37,804 nucleotides of DNA from Candidatus Coprenecus avistercoris (GTDB taxonomy: Bacteria; Bacteroidota; Bacteroidia; Bacteroidales; UBA932), in contig DVHI01000070.1 of assembly GCA_018712275.1 (NCBI GenBank), forward strand, positions 1-37,804, written 5' to 3'. Below are positions 23,547 through 31,913 of the stretch, one piece after another. Below the pieces are notes generated by a model, which saw nothing but the letters and a program-made list of their open reading frames with translations, was not told the DNA's origin and searched no databases. The translations under genes were made by a program, and so were the position numbers. Every line of letters begins with the position of its first letter. The first letter of the stretch is position 1.

Positions 23547-23993
23547 ATGCTTCAGACAGGAGACAAAGCCCCGTACTTCGAGGGCCCCGACCAGGACGGA
23601 AACATCATCCGCCTGAGTGATTTCACAGGACGCAGGCTCGTCCTCTATTTCTACCCCAAGGACAGCACACCCGGCTGCACTGCCGAGGCCTGCGACCTCC
23701 GGGACAACTATGAGCGCTTTCTCAGCCAGGGCTATGCCGTGGTGGGCGTCAGCAAGGACAGCGCGGCCTCGCACCGTAAATTCATCGAAAAATACAGTCT
23801 GCCTTTTCCCCTGATCTCCGACCCGGAGACTGTCATCCTGCAGGCCTACGAAGCCTGGGGCGAGAAGAAGAACTACGGCAAGGTCAGCATGGGAACCCTC
23901 CGCAAGACCTACGTCATCGATGAGAACGGCATCATCACCGACATCATCTCAAAGGTCGATACCAAGAACCATACCGCCCAGATATTGAAATAA
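23547..23993 (+). CDS. bcp: Thioredoxin-dependent thiol peroxidase (Bcp/PrxQ)
   Basis: The 148-residue peroxiredoxin reduces hydrogen peroxide and organic peroxides with electrons from thioredoxin. The peroxidatic Cys44 and resolving Cys49 are both present in PGCTAEACDLRDNY, the atypical two-Cys PrxQ pattern. The P-x3-T-x2-C feature and the late Arg/Trp block (EAWGEKKNYGKVSMGTLRKT) are conserved. It sits between the malic enzyme gene (24 bases upstream) and the GH20 gene (6 bases downstream), so the three may be one transcript. Function is cytoplasmic oxidative-stress defence, in line with the rubredoxin elsewhere in this anaerobe-like window. Confidence 0.96.
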   Translation: MLQTGDKAPYFEGPDQDGNIIRLSDFTGRRLVLYFYPKDSTPGCTAEACDLRDNYERFLSQGYAVVGVSKDSAASHRKFIEKYSLPFPLISDPETVILQAYEAWGEKKNYGKVSMGTLRKTYVIDENGIITDIISKVDTKNHTAQILK

Positions 23994-23999
23994 CATACC

Positions 24000-26003
24000 A
24001 TGAAGAAAATGTGTGTTTTTATCAGCGTACTCGCTGCTGTGTTATGTTTCCTCAGCACTTTTGCCGCGACTGCGGAGAACTCCAAACCGTTTGTCATTCC
24101 GGAGCTGAAGACCTGGGAGGCCGGCAAAGGAGCGCTGACCGTCCATGAGACGATGCGGATAGCCGTGCCGTCCGGAGACGAGGAACTGCTGAGGATAGCC
24201 GGGATGCTGGCTGAGGACTGGAACACTGTTGCCGGTTTTAAGCCGGAGGTTGTCGCCGGGAAAGGTGGGAAAGGAGATATTGTCCTGGAAATCAAGACTG
24301 ACAAGAAGCTGGACAAGCTCTGCGGCGGCAGCACCGAGAGCTATTCACTCAATATTACTGACCGCGTGCGGCTTTCCGCCTTAACTGACCGCGGCGTATA
24401 CTGGGGGACGCAGACCCTGCTGCAGCTGGCTGACCGCGCCCTACAGGCTGACGCTGAGACCGATGGCATTGACCTGAGCTGCGGCAGGATCCTCGACTGG
24501 CCCGACTACGGCATCCGCGGGTTCATGATGGACTGCGGCCGCAAGTACATCCCGATGAGTTACCTGCGCAAGCTCTCCCGCATCATGGCCTACTACAAGA
24601 TGAACACCCTCCAGATTCACCTCAACGACAACGGCTTCAAGCAGTACTTCGGAGGGGACTGGGACCGCACCTACGCCGCATTCCGCCTCGAGTGCGACAC
24701 CTACCCCGGACTGACCGCCCGTGACGGCCACTACACCAAGGCCGAGTTCATAGACTTCCAGGAAGAATCCGCAGGCATGTATGTGGAGATTATCCCGGAG
24801 ATAGACGTGCCCGCCCACTCCCTGGCCCTCACCCGCTACATGCCGGAGATAGGCTCTGAGGAGTACGGCATGGACCACCTGGACCTGTTCAAGCCCGAGA
24901 CCTACGAGTTCGTGGACGCCCTCTTCAAGGAATACCTCGAGGGTGACCAGCCCGTCTTCCGCGGCCCCAAGGTGCATATCGGCACAGACGAGTACTCCAA
25001 CAAGGACAAGGAAGTCGTGGAGAAATTCCGCTACTTCACCGACCACTACATCCGTCTCGTCGAGAGCTACGGCAAGCAGGCTGTGGTCTGGGGTGCCCTC
25101 ACCCACGCTGACGGAGAGACCCCGGTCAAGTCGGAGAACGTAATCATGAACGCATGGTACAACGGCTACGCAGATCCGGTCAAGATGGTCGAGGACGGCT
25201 ACAAGCTCATCTCCATACCCGACGGACTGGTCTACATCGTGCCCGCAGCCGGCTACTACTACGACTACCTCAACGAGCAGTACCTCTACGAGAACTGGAC
25301 TCCCGCCCATGTAGGTGACGCCGTCTTCGCCGAGCGCGACACGTCCATCCTCGGCGGCATGTTCGCCGTATGGAACGACCATGCGGGCAACGGTATCTCG
25401 GTCAAGGACATCCACGACCGGCTCTTCCCCGCCCTGCAGACTCTGTCCGTGAAGATGTGGACCGGTGCGGAGACCTCCCTGCCCTACGCTGACTTCGACA
25501 GCACACGCTACTTTGTGCGCGAGGCTCCCGGCATCAACTTCGCCGGCCGCATCGGCACTGAGCCCGGCTGCGTGCTGGAGATGGCCGAGGTGGCTCCCGG
25601 CACCGCCATGCCCTATCCCGAGATCGGCTATGACTACACCGTCAGCTTCACCGTCGATGGTGCCGCCGAGAAACCAGGCACTGAGCTGTTCCGCTCAGAG
25701 GACGCCGTCTTCTATCTCAGCGACCCGATCAGCGGCATGATGGGCTTCGCCCGCGACGGCTACCTCAACACCTTCCGCTACAGCATCCAGGACGGCGACC
25801 GGCTCGAAGTCACGGTCAAGGGTGACAACCGCTCCACGACCCTGATCATCAACGGCCGCGTCATCGACCGCCTCGAGACCGAAAAGCGCTGGCACAACGA
25901 AGGCGAGAGCGTGATGTACTACGTTCCCACCCTCGTATTCCCCCTGCAACAGGCCGGAGACTTCCAGAGCCGCATCACCAATCTGAAAGTCTACAACCAC
26001 TAG
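24000..26003 (+). CDS. Secreted GH20 beta-N-acetylhexosaminidase
   Basis: The 667-residue enzyme has a signal peptide ([20 protein letters not shown], cut near ATAEN). A small alpha/beta domain (about 28-160, with [14 protein letters not shown]) precedes the GH20 TIM barrel (about 165-500, starting [20 protein letters not shown]). The catalytic pair is Asp330-Glu331 in HIGTDEYSN, where a Thr replaces the second Gly of the usual HIGGDE. It uses substrate-assisted hydrolysis to release terminal N-acetylhexosamine. Residues about 510-667 look like a LamG/concanavalin-like sandwich ([40 protein letters not shown]), probably for binding glycans. The stop overlaps the ribH stop in the bases CTAG (26000-26003). 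Confidence 0.93.
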   Translation: MKKMCVFISVLAAVLCFLSTFAATAENSKPFVIPELKTWEAGKGALTVHETMRIAVPSGDEELLRIAGMLAEDWNTVAGFKPEVVAGKGGKGDIVLEIKTDKKLDKLCGGSTESYSLNITDRVRLSALTDRGVYWGTQTLLQLADRALQADAETDGIDLSCGRILDWPDYGIRGFMMDCGRKYIPMSYLRKLSRIMAYYKMNTLQIHLNDNGFKQYFGGDWDRTYAAFRLECDTYPGLTARDGHYTKAEFIDFQEESAGMYVEIIPEIDVPAHSLALTRYMPEIGSEEYGMDHLDLFKPETYEFVDALFKEYLEGDQPVFRGPKVHIGTDEYSNKDKEVVEKFRYFTDHYIRLVESYGKQAVVWGALTHADGETPVKSENVIMNAWYNGYADPVKMVEDGYKLISIPDGLVYIVPAAGYYYDYLNEQYLYENWTPAHVGDAVFAERDTSILGGMFAVWNDHAGNGISVKDIHDRLFPALQTLSVKMWTGAETSLPYADFDSTRYFVREAPGINFAGRIGTEPGCVLEMAEVAPGTAMPYPEIGYDYTVSFTVDGAAEKPGTELFRSEDAVFYLSDPISGMMGFARDGYLNTFRYSIQDGDRLEVTVKGDNRSTTLIINGRVIDRLETEKRWHNEGESVMYYVPTLVFPLQQAGDFQSRITNLKVYNH

Positions 26004-26461
26004 AACTGGCGGGCGAGATTGACCATCTCGATAGCGGTGGTCATGGCGTCGAAGCCTTTATTGCCGGCCTTGGTGCCTGCGCGTTCTACGGCCTGCTCGA
26101 TGGAGTCGGTGGTCAGGACGCCGAAGATGACGGGGACGTTGCACTCCAGACCGACGTGGGCTATACCCTTGGTGGCCTCATTGGCGACCATATCGAAGTG
26201 AGGGGTAGCCCCGCGGATTACGGCTCCGAGGCAGACGATAGCATCGTACTTGCCGGAGAGAGCCATCTTCCTGGCCACAAACGGAATCTCGAACGCTCCG
26301 GGCACCCAGGCCACCTCGAGATTCTCCCCCGCACCGCCGTGACGCAGGAACGAGTCCTCCGCCCCGCCGAGCAGCTTGGAAGTGATGAATTCGTTGAAAC
26401 GGGCCGCTACGATGCCTATCCTCTGGCCGGCGGCTGACAGATTGCCTTCTATTACTTTCAT
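26000..26461 (-). CDS. ribH: 6,7-dimethyl-8-ribityllumazine synthase
   Basis: The 153-residue enzyme condenses 5-amino-6-ribitylaminouracil with 3,4-dihydroxybutanone 4-phosphate, the penultimate step of riboflavin synthesis, and normally forms an icosahedral or pentameric shell. Key blocks are [12 protein letters not shown] (residues about 16-27), [28 protein letters not shown] and [14 protein letters not shown], with the His and Arg residues of the active site in place. It is the last gene of the ribD-ribE-ribBA-ribH operon, 30 bases after ribBA. Its stop codon overlaps that of the convergent GH20 gene by four bases, leaving no room for a terminator between them. Confidence 0.98.
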   Translation of the reverse strand: MKVIEGNLSAAGQRIGIVAARFNEFITSKLLGGAEDSFLRHGGAGENLEVAWVPGAFEIPFVARKMALSGKYDAIVCLGAVIRGATPHFDMVANEATKGIAHVGLECNVPVIFGVLTTDSIEQAVERAGTKAGNKGFDAMTTAIEMVNLARQF

Positions 26462-26491
26462 GGTTGACTTTGTATTTATTGCTTTCTATTT

Positions 26492-27715
26492 CTACTTAAA
26501 GTGCTCCTTCTGCTCGAAATGGAGGAGGTGGCCCATCTTCTTGTACTTGGTGTACATATAGGCCTCGTTCTTCTCGTTGCAGGTCATCTCGATGGGGTCG
26601 CGGCCCACCACCTCGATACCGTAGTGGTCCAGACCGAAAATCTTCATCGGATTGTTGGTCATCAGTATCAGTTTCCGGATGCCGAGGTCGGAGAGGATGG
26701 CGCCGCCCACATCGTAGTCGCGCAGGTCAGCCTTGAAGCCTAAGGCCAGGTTGGCTTCCACGGTATCCATGCCCTGGTCCTGCAGCTCGTAGGCCCGCAG
26801 CTTGTTGATCAGCCCGATGCCGCGTCCCTCCTGCCGCAGGTAGAGCAGCACTCCGCGTCCGGCCTTCTCGATACGTCTGAGGGCCTCGGCCAGCTGCTCG
26901 CCGCAGTCACAGCGCAGTGAGCCCAGTACGTCTCCGGTCAGGCACTCCGAGTGCATCCGGCACAGCACCGGCTCGGGAGTGGTGATGTCACCCTTGACTA
27001 TCGCCAGGTGATGCTCCTTGGTGATGCGGTTGACGTAGCCCATAATCCGGAAGTTGCCGTACTTCGTAGGCAGGGCCGCGTCCGTCACCTTCTCCATCCA
27101 CTTCTCGTGGTGCTTGCGGTAGGACACTAAGTCGTCCACGGTGATAATCCTAAGACCGTGCTCTGCGGCGAAGGCTATCAGCTCGGTAGTGCGCATCATG
27201 TCCCCGTCCTCCCGCATGATCTCGCAGCACAGTCCGCACTCCTCCAGTCCGGCGATGCGCATCAGGTCCACAGTGGCCTCAGTGTGCCCGCGGCGCTGAA
27301 GCACTCCGCCCGGACGCGACTCTAAAGGAAACATGTGCCCGGGACGGCGGAAATCCTCAGGCCTGGCATCCGGCTCTACTGCCTTCATCGCAGTGATAGA
27401 CCGTTCTATGGCCGATATACCCGTGCCGGTAGAGACGTGGTCGATGGACACGGTGAAGGCCGTGCAGTGATTGTCGGTATTGTGCGAGACCATCTGCCCC
27501 AGGCCCAGCTTTTGGGTCAGAGCAGAGCTCATCGGCATACATATCAGGCCCTTGCCGTAGCAGGCCATAAAGTTGACATTGGCAGTGGTGGCGTGACGGG
27601 CGGCGCAGATCAGGTCCCCCTCATTCTCCCGGTCGGGATCGTCGATGACCACGATAATCTGTCCCTGGCGGAGAGCCTCGGCCGCCTCGTCGATAGTATT
27701 GAATTTGCGTTCCAT
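26492..27715 (-). CDS. ribBA: 3,4-dihydroxy-2-butanone 4-phosphate synthase / GTP cyclohydrolase II
   Basis: The 407-residue bifunctional protein supplies both branches of riboflavin synthesis. Residues about 1-205 are the DHBP synthase (VIDDPDRENEGDLICAA, GLICMPMS, RRGHTEATVDLMRIA with its acidic metal and His residues). Residues about 206-407 are GTP cyclohydrolase II, with the zinc cysteines in ECLTGDVLGSLRCDCGEQL, YLRQEGRGIGLINKL and KLILMTNNPMKIFGLDHYGI. The fusion order and length are standard. It follows ribE by 3 bases and is controlled by the FMN riboswitch ahead of ribD. Confidence 0.98.
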   Translation of the reverse strand: MERKFNTIDEAAEALRQGQIIVVIDDPDRENEGDLICAARHATTANVNFMACYGKGLICMPMSSALTQKLGLGQMVSHNTDNHCTAFTVSIDHVSTGTGISAIERSITAMKAVEPDARPEDFRRPGHMFPLESRPGGVLQRRGHTEATVDLMRIAGLEECGLCCEIMREDGDMMRTTELIAFAAEHGLRIITVDDLVSYRKHHEKWMEKVTDAALPTKYGNFRIMGYVNRITKEHHLAIVKGDITTPEPVLCRMHSECLTGDVLGSLRCDCGEQLAEALRRIEKAGRGVLLYLRQEGRGIGLINKLRAYELQDQGMDTVEANLALGFKADLRDYDVGGAILSDLGIRKLILMTNNPMKIFGLDHYGIEVVGRDPIEMTCNEKNEAYMYTKYKKMGHLLHFEQKEHFK

Positions 27716-27718
27716 ATA

Positions 27719-28396
27719 TTAAAATCCGTATTTCTTTAAAAATTCTTCTGTAAGTCCGCCCCCGGCAGAGCCATTCTCCACCTGTGCGGAAGCAGGGGCA
27801 GCCGCCCCGGAAGCCAGCAGCCGCTCCACATACCGGGCCAGCATGTCCACCTCCACATTGACCGGAGAGCCCGGTTTCAGAAGGTGGAGCGTCGTCGAGG
27901 CCATAGTGTGCGGAATGAGCGAGACTGTAAAACTGCTGTCCTCATCCGAAACCGATGCCACCGTAAGGCTCACTCCATCCAGAGTCACCGACCCCTTCCT
28001 GGCCACGTAGCGCAGCACATCGGACGGCACGGACACCCTCATAATCATAGCGATGCCGTCCCGGACAAGTTCCGTCACCCGTCCGCAGGCATCCACATGC
28101 CCCGAGACGAGGTGCCCGCCGAAACGGCCTCCGTAGGCCATGGCCCGCTCCAGATTGACCTTCGAACCGGTCCTCAGACCGCCCAGGGACGTACGCCGCA
28201 GCGTCTCCGGCATCGCGTCAGCCGTAAAATGCCCGCTGCCGGGAGTCACCGTCAGGCATACCCCGTTGACCGCGATACTGTCCCCTGTCGCGGTGCCTTC
28301 CAGCACCCTGGAAGCCTCGATATCCAACACCACTCCCGAGCCGCCTCCGCGGATGGAGCGGACCGTCCCTATTTCCTCTATTATTCCTGTAAACAT
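27719..28396 (-). CDS. ribE: Riboflavin synthase, alpha subunit
   Basis: The 225-residue enzyme dismutates two lumazine molecules into riboflavin. It starts MFTGIIEEIGTVRSI, the universal N terminus, and has two tandem lumazine-binding barrels (about 1-95 and 96-195), marked by DSIAVNGVCLTV in the first and GSVTLDGVSLTV in the second. The C-terminal 30 residues (SGAAAPASAQVENGSAGGGL) are longer than usual and low in complexity. The start overlaps the end of ribD by 16 bases, and the stop is 3 bases before ribBA. Confidence 0.97.
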   Translation of the reverse strand: MFTGIIEEIGTVRSIRGGGSGVVLDIEASRVLEGTATGDSIAVNGVCLTVTPGSGHFTADAMPETLRRTSLGGLRTGSKVNLERAMAYGGRFGGHLVSGHVDACGRVTELVRDGIAMIMRVSVPSDVLRYVARKGSVTLDGVSLTVASVSDEDSSFTVSLIPHTMASTTLHLLKPGSPVNVEVDMLARYVERLLASGAAAPASAQVENGSAGGGLTEEFLKKYGF

Positions 28397-29511
28397 TTAG
28401 ACTTATCGTATTTACTTGAAAATCCGTGTATCAGTACATCCTCCCCGACCATTGTCACCGAATCTACCCGCAGGCCGCAGGCCGCTGCCATTGTCCCGAA
28501 GCCGGAGCCTCCGACCGGTCCCTTGGCGGCACGTCCTCCGACTATCTTCGGAGCCACGAAGACGTAGAACTCGTCCACGAGCCCGGAGCGGACCAGGCTC
28601 CAGTTGAGTTCCCCGCCGCCCTCCACGAGCACCGAGTCGAGCCCCATGGCCCCGAGCTGTCCCAGCATGTCTTCCAGATTCACCATACCGTCGGCACCGC
28701 ATGAGCACAGCAGCGTTTCTACTCCGCAGGAGCGCAGGGCCTCAAACCTCTGAGTCTCAACCATATCCGTATGCGCCACCACAGTCCGGTATTCCCGCGC
28801 AGTCCGGGCCAGCTGACAGTCCGGAGGCATGGAAGCCTTCGAGTCCACGATGATCCGCACCGGCTGACGCATTCCGTCCAGACGGCAGTTGAGCATAGGG
28901 TCGTCGGCCAGGACCGTGCCTTTGCCGGCCACGATACCCATATACCGGCCCCGGAGCTCGTGCACCAGGCGGCGGGACTGCTCCCCGCTCACCCACTTGG
29001 AGTCCCCGGAGACAGCGGCTATGCGCCCGTCGAGAGTCATGGCCCATTTGAGCACGACCCAGGGACGGCGCGTGGTTATGTACTTGATGAATATGCGGTT
29101 GAGATGGCGGGCCTCATCCTCGAGCACCCCTGAGGTCACTTCGATGCCGTGCTCCCGGAGGATGGCGGCTCCGTGTCCGGCCACCAGAGGATTGGGGTCA
29201 GTCATGGCCATGACCACCCGGGATATGCCGGCCGCGATGATGGCGTCCGTACAGGGCGGCTGCTTGCCGTGGTGACAGCAGGGCTCGAGGGTCACGTACA
29301 TCGTAGCACCCTCCACAGACTCACTGCAGGAGGCCAGCGCATCCCGCTCGGCGTGCAGGCTGCCGCAGACATGGTGCCAGCCCTGGGCGAGCACCCTTCC
29401 GTCGCGGACTATCACCGCCCCCACCATCGGGTTCGGCCCCACGTGTCCCCTGCCGCGCTCAGCCAGGGCGATGGCCATCCGCATGTATTTGATATCTTCG
29501 TCGTTACACAT
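28381..29511 (-). CDS. ribD: Bifunctional pyrimidine deaminase / reductase
   Basis: The 376-residue protein performs the deamination and reduction steps after GTP cyclohydrolase II. The start is the ATG at 29511 (MCNDEDIKYMRMAIALAERG); a seven-codon upstream extension would lie in the terminator T-run. The N-terminal deaminase (about 1-145) has zinc ligands in LHAERDA and EPCCHHGKQPPCTDAI. The C-terminal reductase (about 150-365) has RPWVVLKWAMTLDGRIA, SKWVSGEQSRRLVHELRG and VEGGGELNWSLVRSGLVDE. It is the first gene of the operon and starts directly after a riboswitch expression platform. Confidence 0.97.
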   Translation of the reverse strand: MCNDEDIKYMRMAIALAERGRGHVGPNPMVGAVIVRDGRVLAQGWHHVCGSLHAERDALASCSESVEGATMYVTLEPCCHHGKQPPCTDAIIAAGISRVVMAMTDPNPLVAGHGAAILREHGIEVTSGVLEDEARHLNRIFIKYITTRRPWVVLKWAMTLDGRIAAVSGDSKWVSGEQSRRLVHELRGRYMGIVAGKGTVLADDPMLNCRLDGMRQPVRIIVDSKASMPPDCQLARTAREYRTVVAHTDMVETQRFEALRSCGVETLLCSCGADGMVNLEDMLGQLGAMGLDSVLVEGGGELNWSLVRSGLVDEFYVFVAPKIVGGRAAKGPVGGSGFGTMAAACGLRVDSVTMVGEDVLIHGFSSKYDKSKCLQE

Positions 29512-29514
29512 AAC

Positions 29515-29546
29515 AAAAAACCCGAATACCACAATGGTACTCAGGG
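29515..29546 (-). terminator. Terminator-like hairpin between the FMN aptamer and ribD
   Basis: RNA CCTGAGTACCA (29545-29535) pairs with TGGTATTCGGG (29531-29521), 11 bp with two G-U pairs, followed by six U (29520-29515). The ATG of ribD is three bases on. Six of the 11 pairs use bases that also belong to the 3' strand of aptamer helix P1. Confidence 0.7.
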
Positions 29547-29719
29547 CAGTCTGTCATTCCGACAATCACAAGCGCCGGCACCGATCCCACGGCTTCCGGC
29601 CAAGACCTCTCTTCCATCCGGACTGTCACCGTCGGTATCGGAATTTCACCGATTCAGTCCCTGATTATCAGGGAGTCGCGGACTGTCACCGCCGGTAGGG
29701 AATCGCACCCTGCCCTGAG
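29540..29719 (-). ncRNA. FMN riboswitch (RFN element)
   Basis: On the minus strand a 10-bp helix P1 (CTCAGGGCAG, 29719-29710, with CTGCCCTGAG, 29549-29540) encloses the conserved RFN segments: GGGTGCGATTCCCTACCGGC, then GGTGACAGTCCGCGA, then CGGTGAAATTCCGATACCGA and GGTGACAGTCCGGATGGAAG. These are the diagnostic FMN aptamer blocks. It precedes the complete rib operon, the normal target of FMN feedback. A variable hairpin (GGCCGGAAGCC region) lies in the middle. Confidence 0.96.
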
Positions 29720-29738
29720 AGATATTCTTATTGGACGG

Positions 29739-29746
29739 CAAATATA
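29739..29746 (-). promoter_or_regulatory. -7 box of the riboflavin operon
   Basis: TATATTTG on the minus strand, about 20 bases ahead of riboswitch helix P1. No TTG lies at the ideal -33 distance. Confidence 0.65.
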
Positions 29747-29775
29747 GAAAATTTTTACAAACTTTGTAGCCGCTT

Positions 29776-30936
29776 ATGAGAGAAATACGACACATCATCA
29801 TCACTGACCCGCACGACTGCTGCGGCTGCACCGCCTGTGCGTCGGCCTGCCCCAGAGGCAGCATCACCATGAAGGAAAATTCCGAAGGCTTCCTCTATCC
29901 CTCCGTGGATGAGAGCACCTGTATCGAATGCGGCATCTGCGCGAGGGTCTGCCCCGTCATCACGCAGTTCCCCGCCCGCAGGCCGCTCGAGGTCCACGCC
30001 GTAAAGCACCCGGACGGAACGGTAAGGGACGGCAGCGCCTCGGGAGGGGCCTTTCCCCTGCTGGCCTCCGCCATACTGGAAGAGGGAGGCCTCGTCTTCG
30101 GCTCCCGCTATGACAATGCTCATGAGGCGGTTCACGACAGCGCCGCCACCCCGTCGGAAGCGGCGGCATTCATCGGTTCCAAATACCTGCAGAGCCGGAT
30201 GGAGGACTGCTGTGGGAGGGTCAGGACGGCTCTGCGCGAGGGACACCCGGTGCTGTTCACCGGCACCCCCTGCCAGGTGGCGGGCCTCAACCATTTTCTT
30301 GCCTCCGGAGCAGGGAAAGTCCCGACAGACCGGCTGCTGACGGTGGATCTCATCTGCCACGGAGCGCCCTCGCCTGGGGTATGGAGGAGGTATCTCGCGG
30401 AGGAGCAGGCCGCCCTCGAGGCCCAGGGCTACCGTGATGTGAGCATAGAAGAGGTCCGCTTCCGCGACAAGGAGGAGGGCCGCGCCGGATGGAAAGGCTA
30501 CAATTTCAAGATATTTTTCCGCGCCACCAACCCCTCGGGAGTCCCCTGCCGCCCCGTATTGAGCGAGCGCGGCAAGGCGGAGAACCTGTTCATCCGGGGA
30601 TTCCTGGCCGACTTCTATTCCCGCCCGAGCTGCTACCGCTGCCCCGCCCGGGAGTTCCGCAGCGGCAGCGACCTGACCATCGGCGACTTCTGGGGCATCG
30701 GCGACCTCCGCCCCGACTTCGACGACGACCGCGGAGTCAGCGCCGTCCTGATCAATACCGAAAAGGGCCGCGAATTCTTCTCCCGCATCCATTGTACCCG
30801 CCTGAAAATGACCTACGAAGACGTCCTGCACCGCAACCGCTGCCTGGAAACCTCCGTCACGGAACCCGCCGCCCGCGCTGCGTTCTTCGCCTCCATGGAC
30901 TCAGTCCATGATACTGTGCGCAGGCTGTTGCATTGA
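29776..30936 (+). CDS. FrhB-like iron-sulfur oxidoreductase (F420 hydrogenase beta-subunit family)
   Basis: The 386-residue protein has two [4Fe-4S] ferredoxin motifs at its N terminus: Cys15, 18, 21, 25-Pro and Cys49, 52, 55, 59-Pro. The rest matches the coenzyme F420 hydrogenase/dehydrogenase beta-subunit family (FrhB N and C domains): SASGGAFPLLASAIL near 90, SKYLQSRM, FTGTPCQVAGLNHFL near 165, DLICHGAPSPGVWRRYL near 195, and YRCPAREFRSGSDLTIGDFWG near 290. In Bacteroidales such proteins mostly sit in polysaccharide clusters and are thought to be flavin-linked redox partners for sugar modification. Here it is alone, divergent from the rib operon. The true reaction is unknown. A degenerate AAACTTTG box lies just 9 bases before the start. 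Confidence 0.9.
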   Translation: MREIRHIIITDPHDCCGCTACASACPRGSITMKENSEGFLYPSVDESTCIECGICARVCPVITQFPARRPLEVHAVKHPDGTVRDGSASGGAFPLLASAILEEGGLVFGSRYDNAHEAVHDSAATPSEAAAFIGSKYLQSRMEDCCGRVRTALREGHPVLFTGTPCQVAGLNHFLASGAGKVPTDRLLTVDLICHGAPSPGVWRRYLAEEQAALEAQGYRDVSIEEVRFRDKEEGRAGWKGYNFKIFFRATNPSGVPCRPVLSERGKAENLFIRGFLADFYSRPSCYRCPAREFRSGSDLTIGDFWGIGDLRPDFDDDRGVSAVLINTEKGREFFSRIHCTRLKMTYEDVLHRNRCLETSVTEPAARAAFFASMDSVHDTVRRLLH

Positions 30937-31052
30937 CCCTGAACGGCCTGACCTACGGTTTTATCGAACCGGATTGTTATCTTTTCAGAATTATTCCCGA
31001 CATTTGCGGTTCAATACTCCGAGAGTGTTGTCCGTATTTGAAAATATTTTCC

Positions 31053-31060
31053 TACCTTTG
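31053..31060 (+). promoter_or_regulatory. -7 box upstream of the structured leader
   Basis: TACCTTTG matches TAnnTTTG. Transcription would begin near 31065, leaving about 265 untranslated bases before the ATG at 31329. The preceding 115 bases (30937-31052) show nothing else recognisable. Confidence 0.65.
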
Positions 31061-31064
31061 TCCG

Positions 31065-31310
31065 CGTTGAGAAGTCAACGGACATAATGAAAGTGTTTTC
31101 GCACTGTCCTTAACAGAAAATGTGGCAATTTTCCGACACGGGGACAACGGACAGCACTCTTTTTCTTGTTTAGGTATCACCATATCTATACGAGTGTGGA
31201 GTATTGGGTATCGTCTATCCGTGTCAGGTTCGCCACAACCTTCTGTTAGATAGACGAAATCGGCTCCACACTTTCTTTTACAATTTACCTTCCTGGAGCC
31301 GGGGAGGCGG
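31065..31310 (+). ncRNA. Structured untranslated RNA or mRNA leader, not identified
   Basis: No coding frame of note exists here. A 5' hairpin GTTGA-GAAG-TCAAC (31066-31079) starts at the predicted transcript end. A nested stem follows: GTGTGGAG (31194-31201) with CTCCACAC (31264-31271), inside it TCGTCTATC (31211-31219) with GATAGACGA (31249-31257), and inside that AGGTT (31226-31230) with AACCT (31237-31241). TTTCTTTT follows directly, as in a terminator. CGGCTCC (31261-31267) can instead pair with GGAGCCG (31295-31301), which would break the outer stem. It could be a small RNA (6S-like or other) or a switching leader of the lipoprotein operon. It is not tmRNA, RNase P RNA or SRP RNA by their conserved blocks. 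Confidence 0.5.
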
Positions 31311-31328
31311 ATAAAATCTTAAATTTTT

Positions 31329-31913
31329 ATGAAAAATTTTTCAATTGCCGCGGCATCAGCAGTCCTGTCTGTAATGGTCATGTCCTGCGGCGCTCCAACG
31401 CAGATGGCTACAGCCCCTGCTTCCAGCAACAGCCCTTTCGGTGAGACTTTCGAAGCTCCGTGCCAGGAGTATGACACGGAAGAGTATTTCACTGCTACCG
31501 GAATTGCGAGCGGTGCCCAGACCAGAATCGGAGCCGTGCATTCTCTGGCCCTCAACAATGCCCAGAATATCGTGCGCCAGAAGATGCAGCATGCCTACAA
31601 AGGGGCGATAGACGATTACAGCAATGCTATCGGAACCAATGCGGGGACTGATATTCAGGAAAAAATGGAGCGGGGCGGTACGCAGATAATAGACAGGATT
31701 ATCAATGACACTAAGGAGAACTGCGTCAAGTACTCGGCTGTCGATGACAGAGGCAATGTGACCTGCTATGTCGGCATCAGAATTTCCAAGGAGGAGGTGG
31801 CCACTTCCATTGCGGACTTTGTGTCGGACGATGAAGAACTCAAGGTAAGGTTCAACGAGTTCGACTTCCGCAAGAGAATGGAGGAAAACTTTAAGAAATT
31901 CGAAGAGAACTGA
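31329..31913 (+). CDS. LPP20-like lipoprotein
   Basis: The 194-residue protein has a lipoprotein signal (SAVLSVMVMSCGAP; Cys at about residue 20). The mature part (about 45-150) resembles the LPP20/LPP20-like fold: a short strand EEYFTATGIASGAQTRIG, an Ala-rich helix HSLALNNAQNIVRQKMQHAY, then CVKYSAVDDRGNVTCYVGIR. The C-terminal 40 residues are highly charged and helical (RFNEFDFRKRMEENFKKFEE). Proteins with this fold occur in envelopes of several phyla, with unclear roles. The stop overlaps the start of the next gene (TGATG). The next product has a related domain, which suggests a duplicated partner pair. The family call is from pattern and neighbour, not a search. Confidence 0.7.
   Translation: MKNFSIAAASAVLSVMVMSCGAPTQMATAPASSNSPFGETFEAPCQEYDTEEYFTATGIASGAQTRIGAVHSLALNNAQNIVRQKMQHAYKGAIDDYSNAIGTNAGTDIQEKMERGGTQIIDRIINDTKENCVKYSAVDDRGNVTCYVGIRISKEEVATSIADFVSDDEELKVRFNEFDFRKRMEENFKKFEEN

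Noticed and set aside
31065..31310. tmRNA, RNase P RNA or SRP RNA
   Set aside because: None of their conserved blocks (tRNA-like end, P RNA core, GGAA/AGCAG SRP tip) is present.
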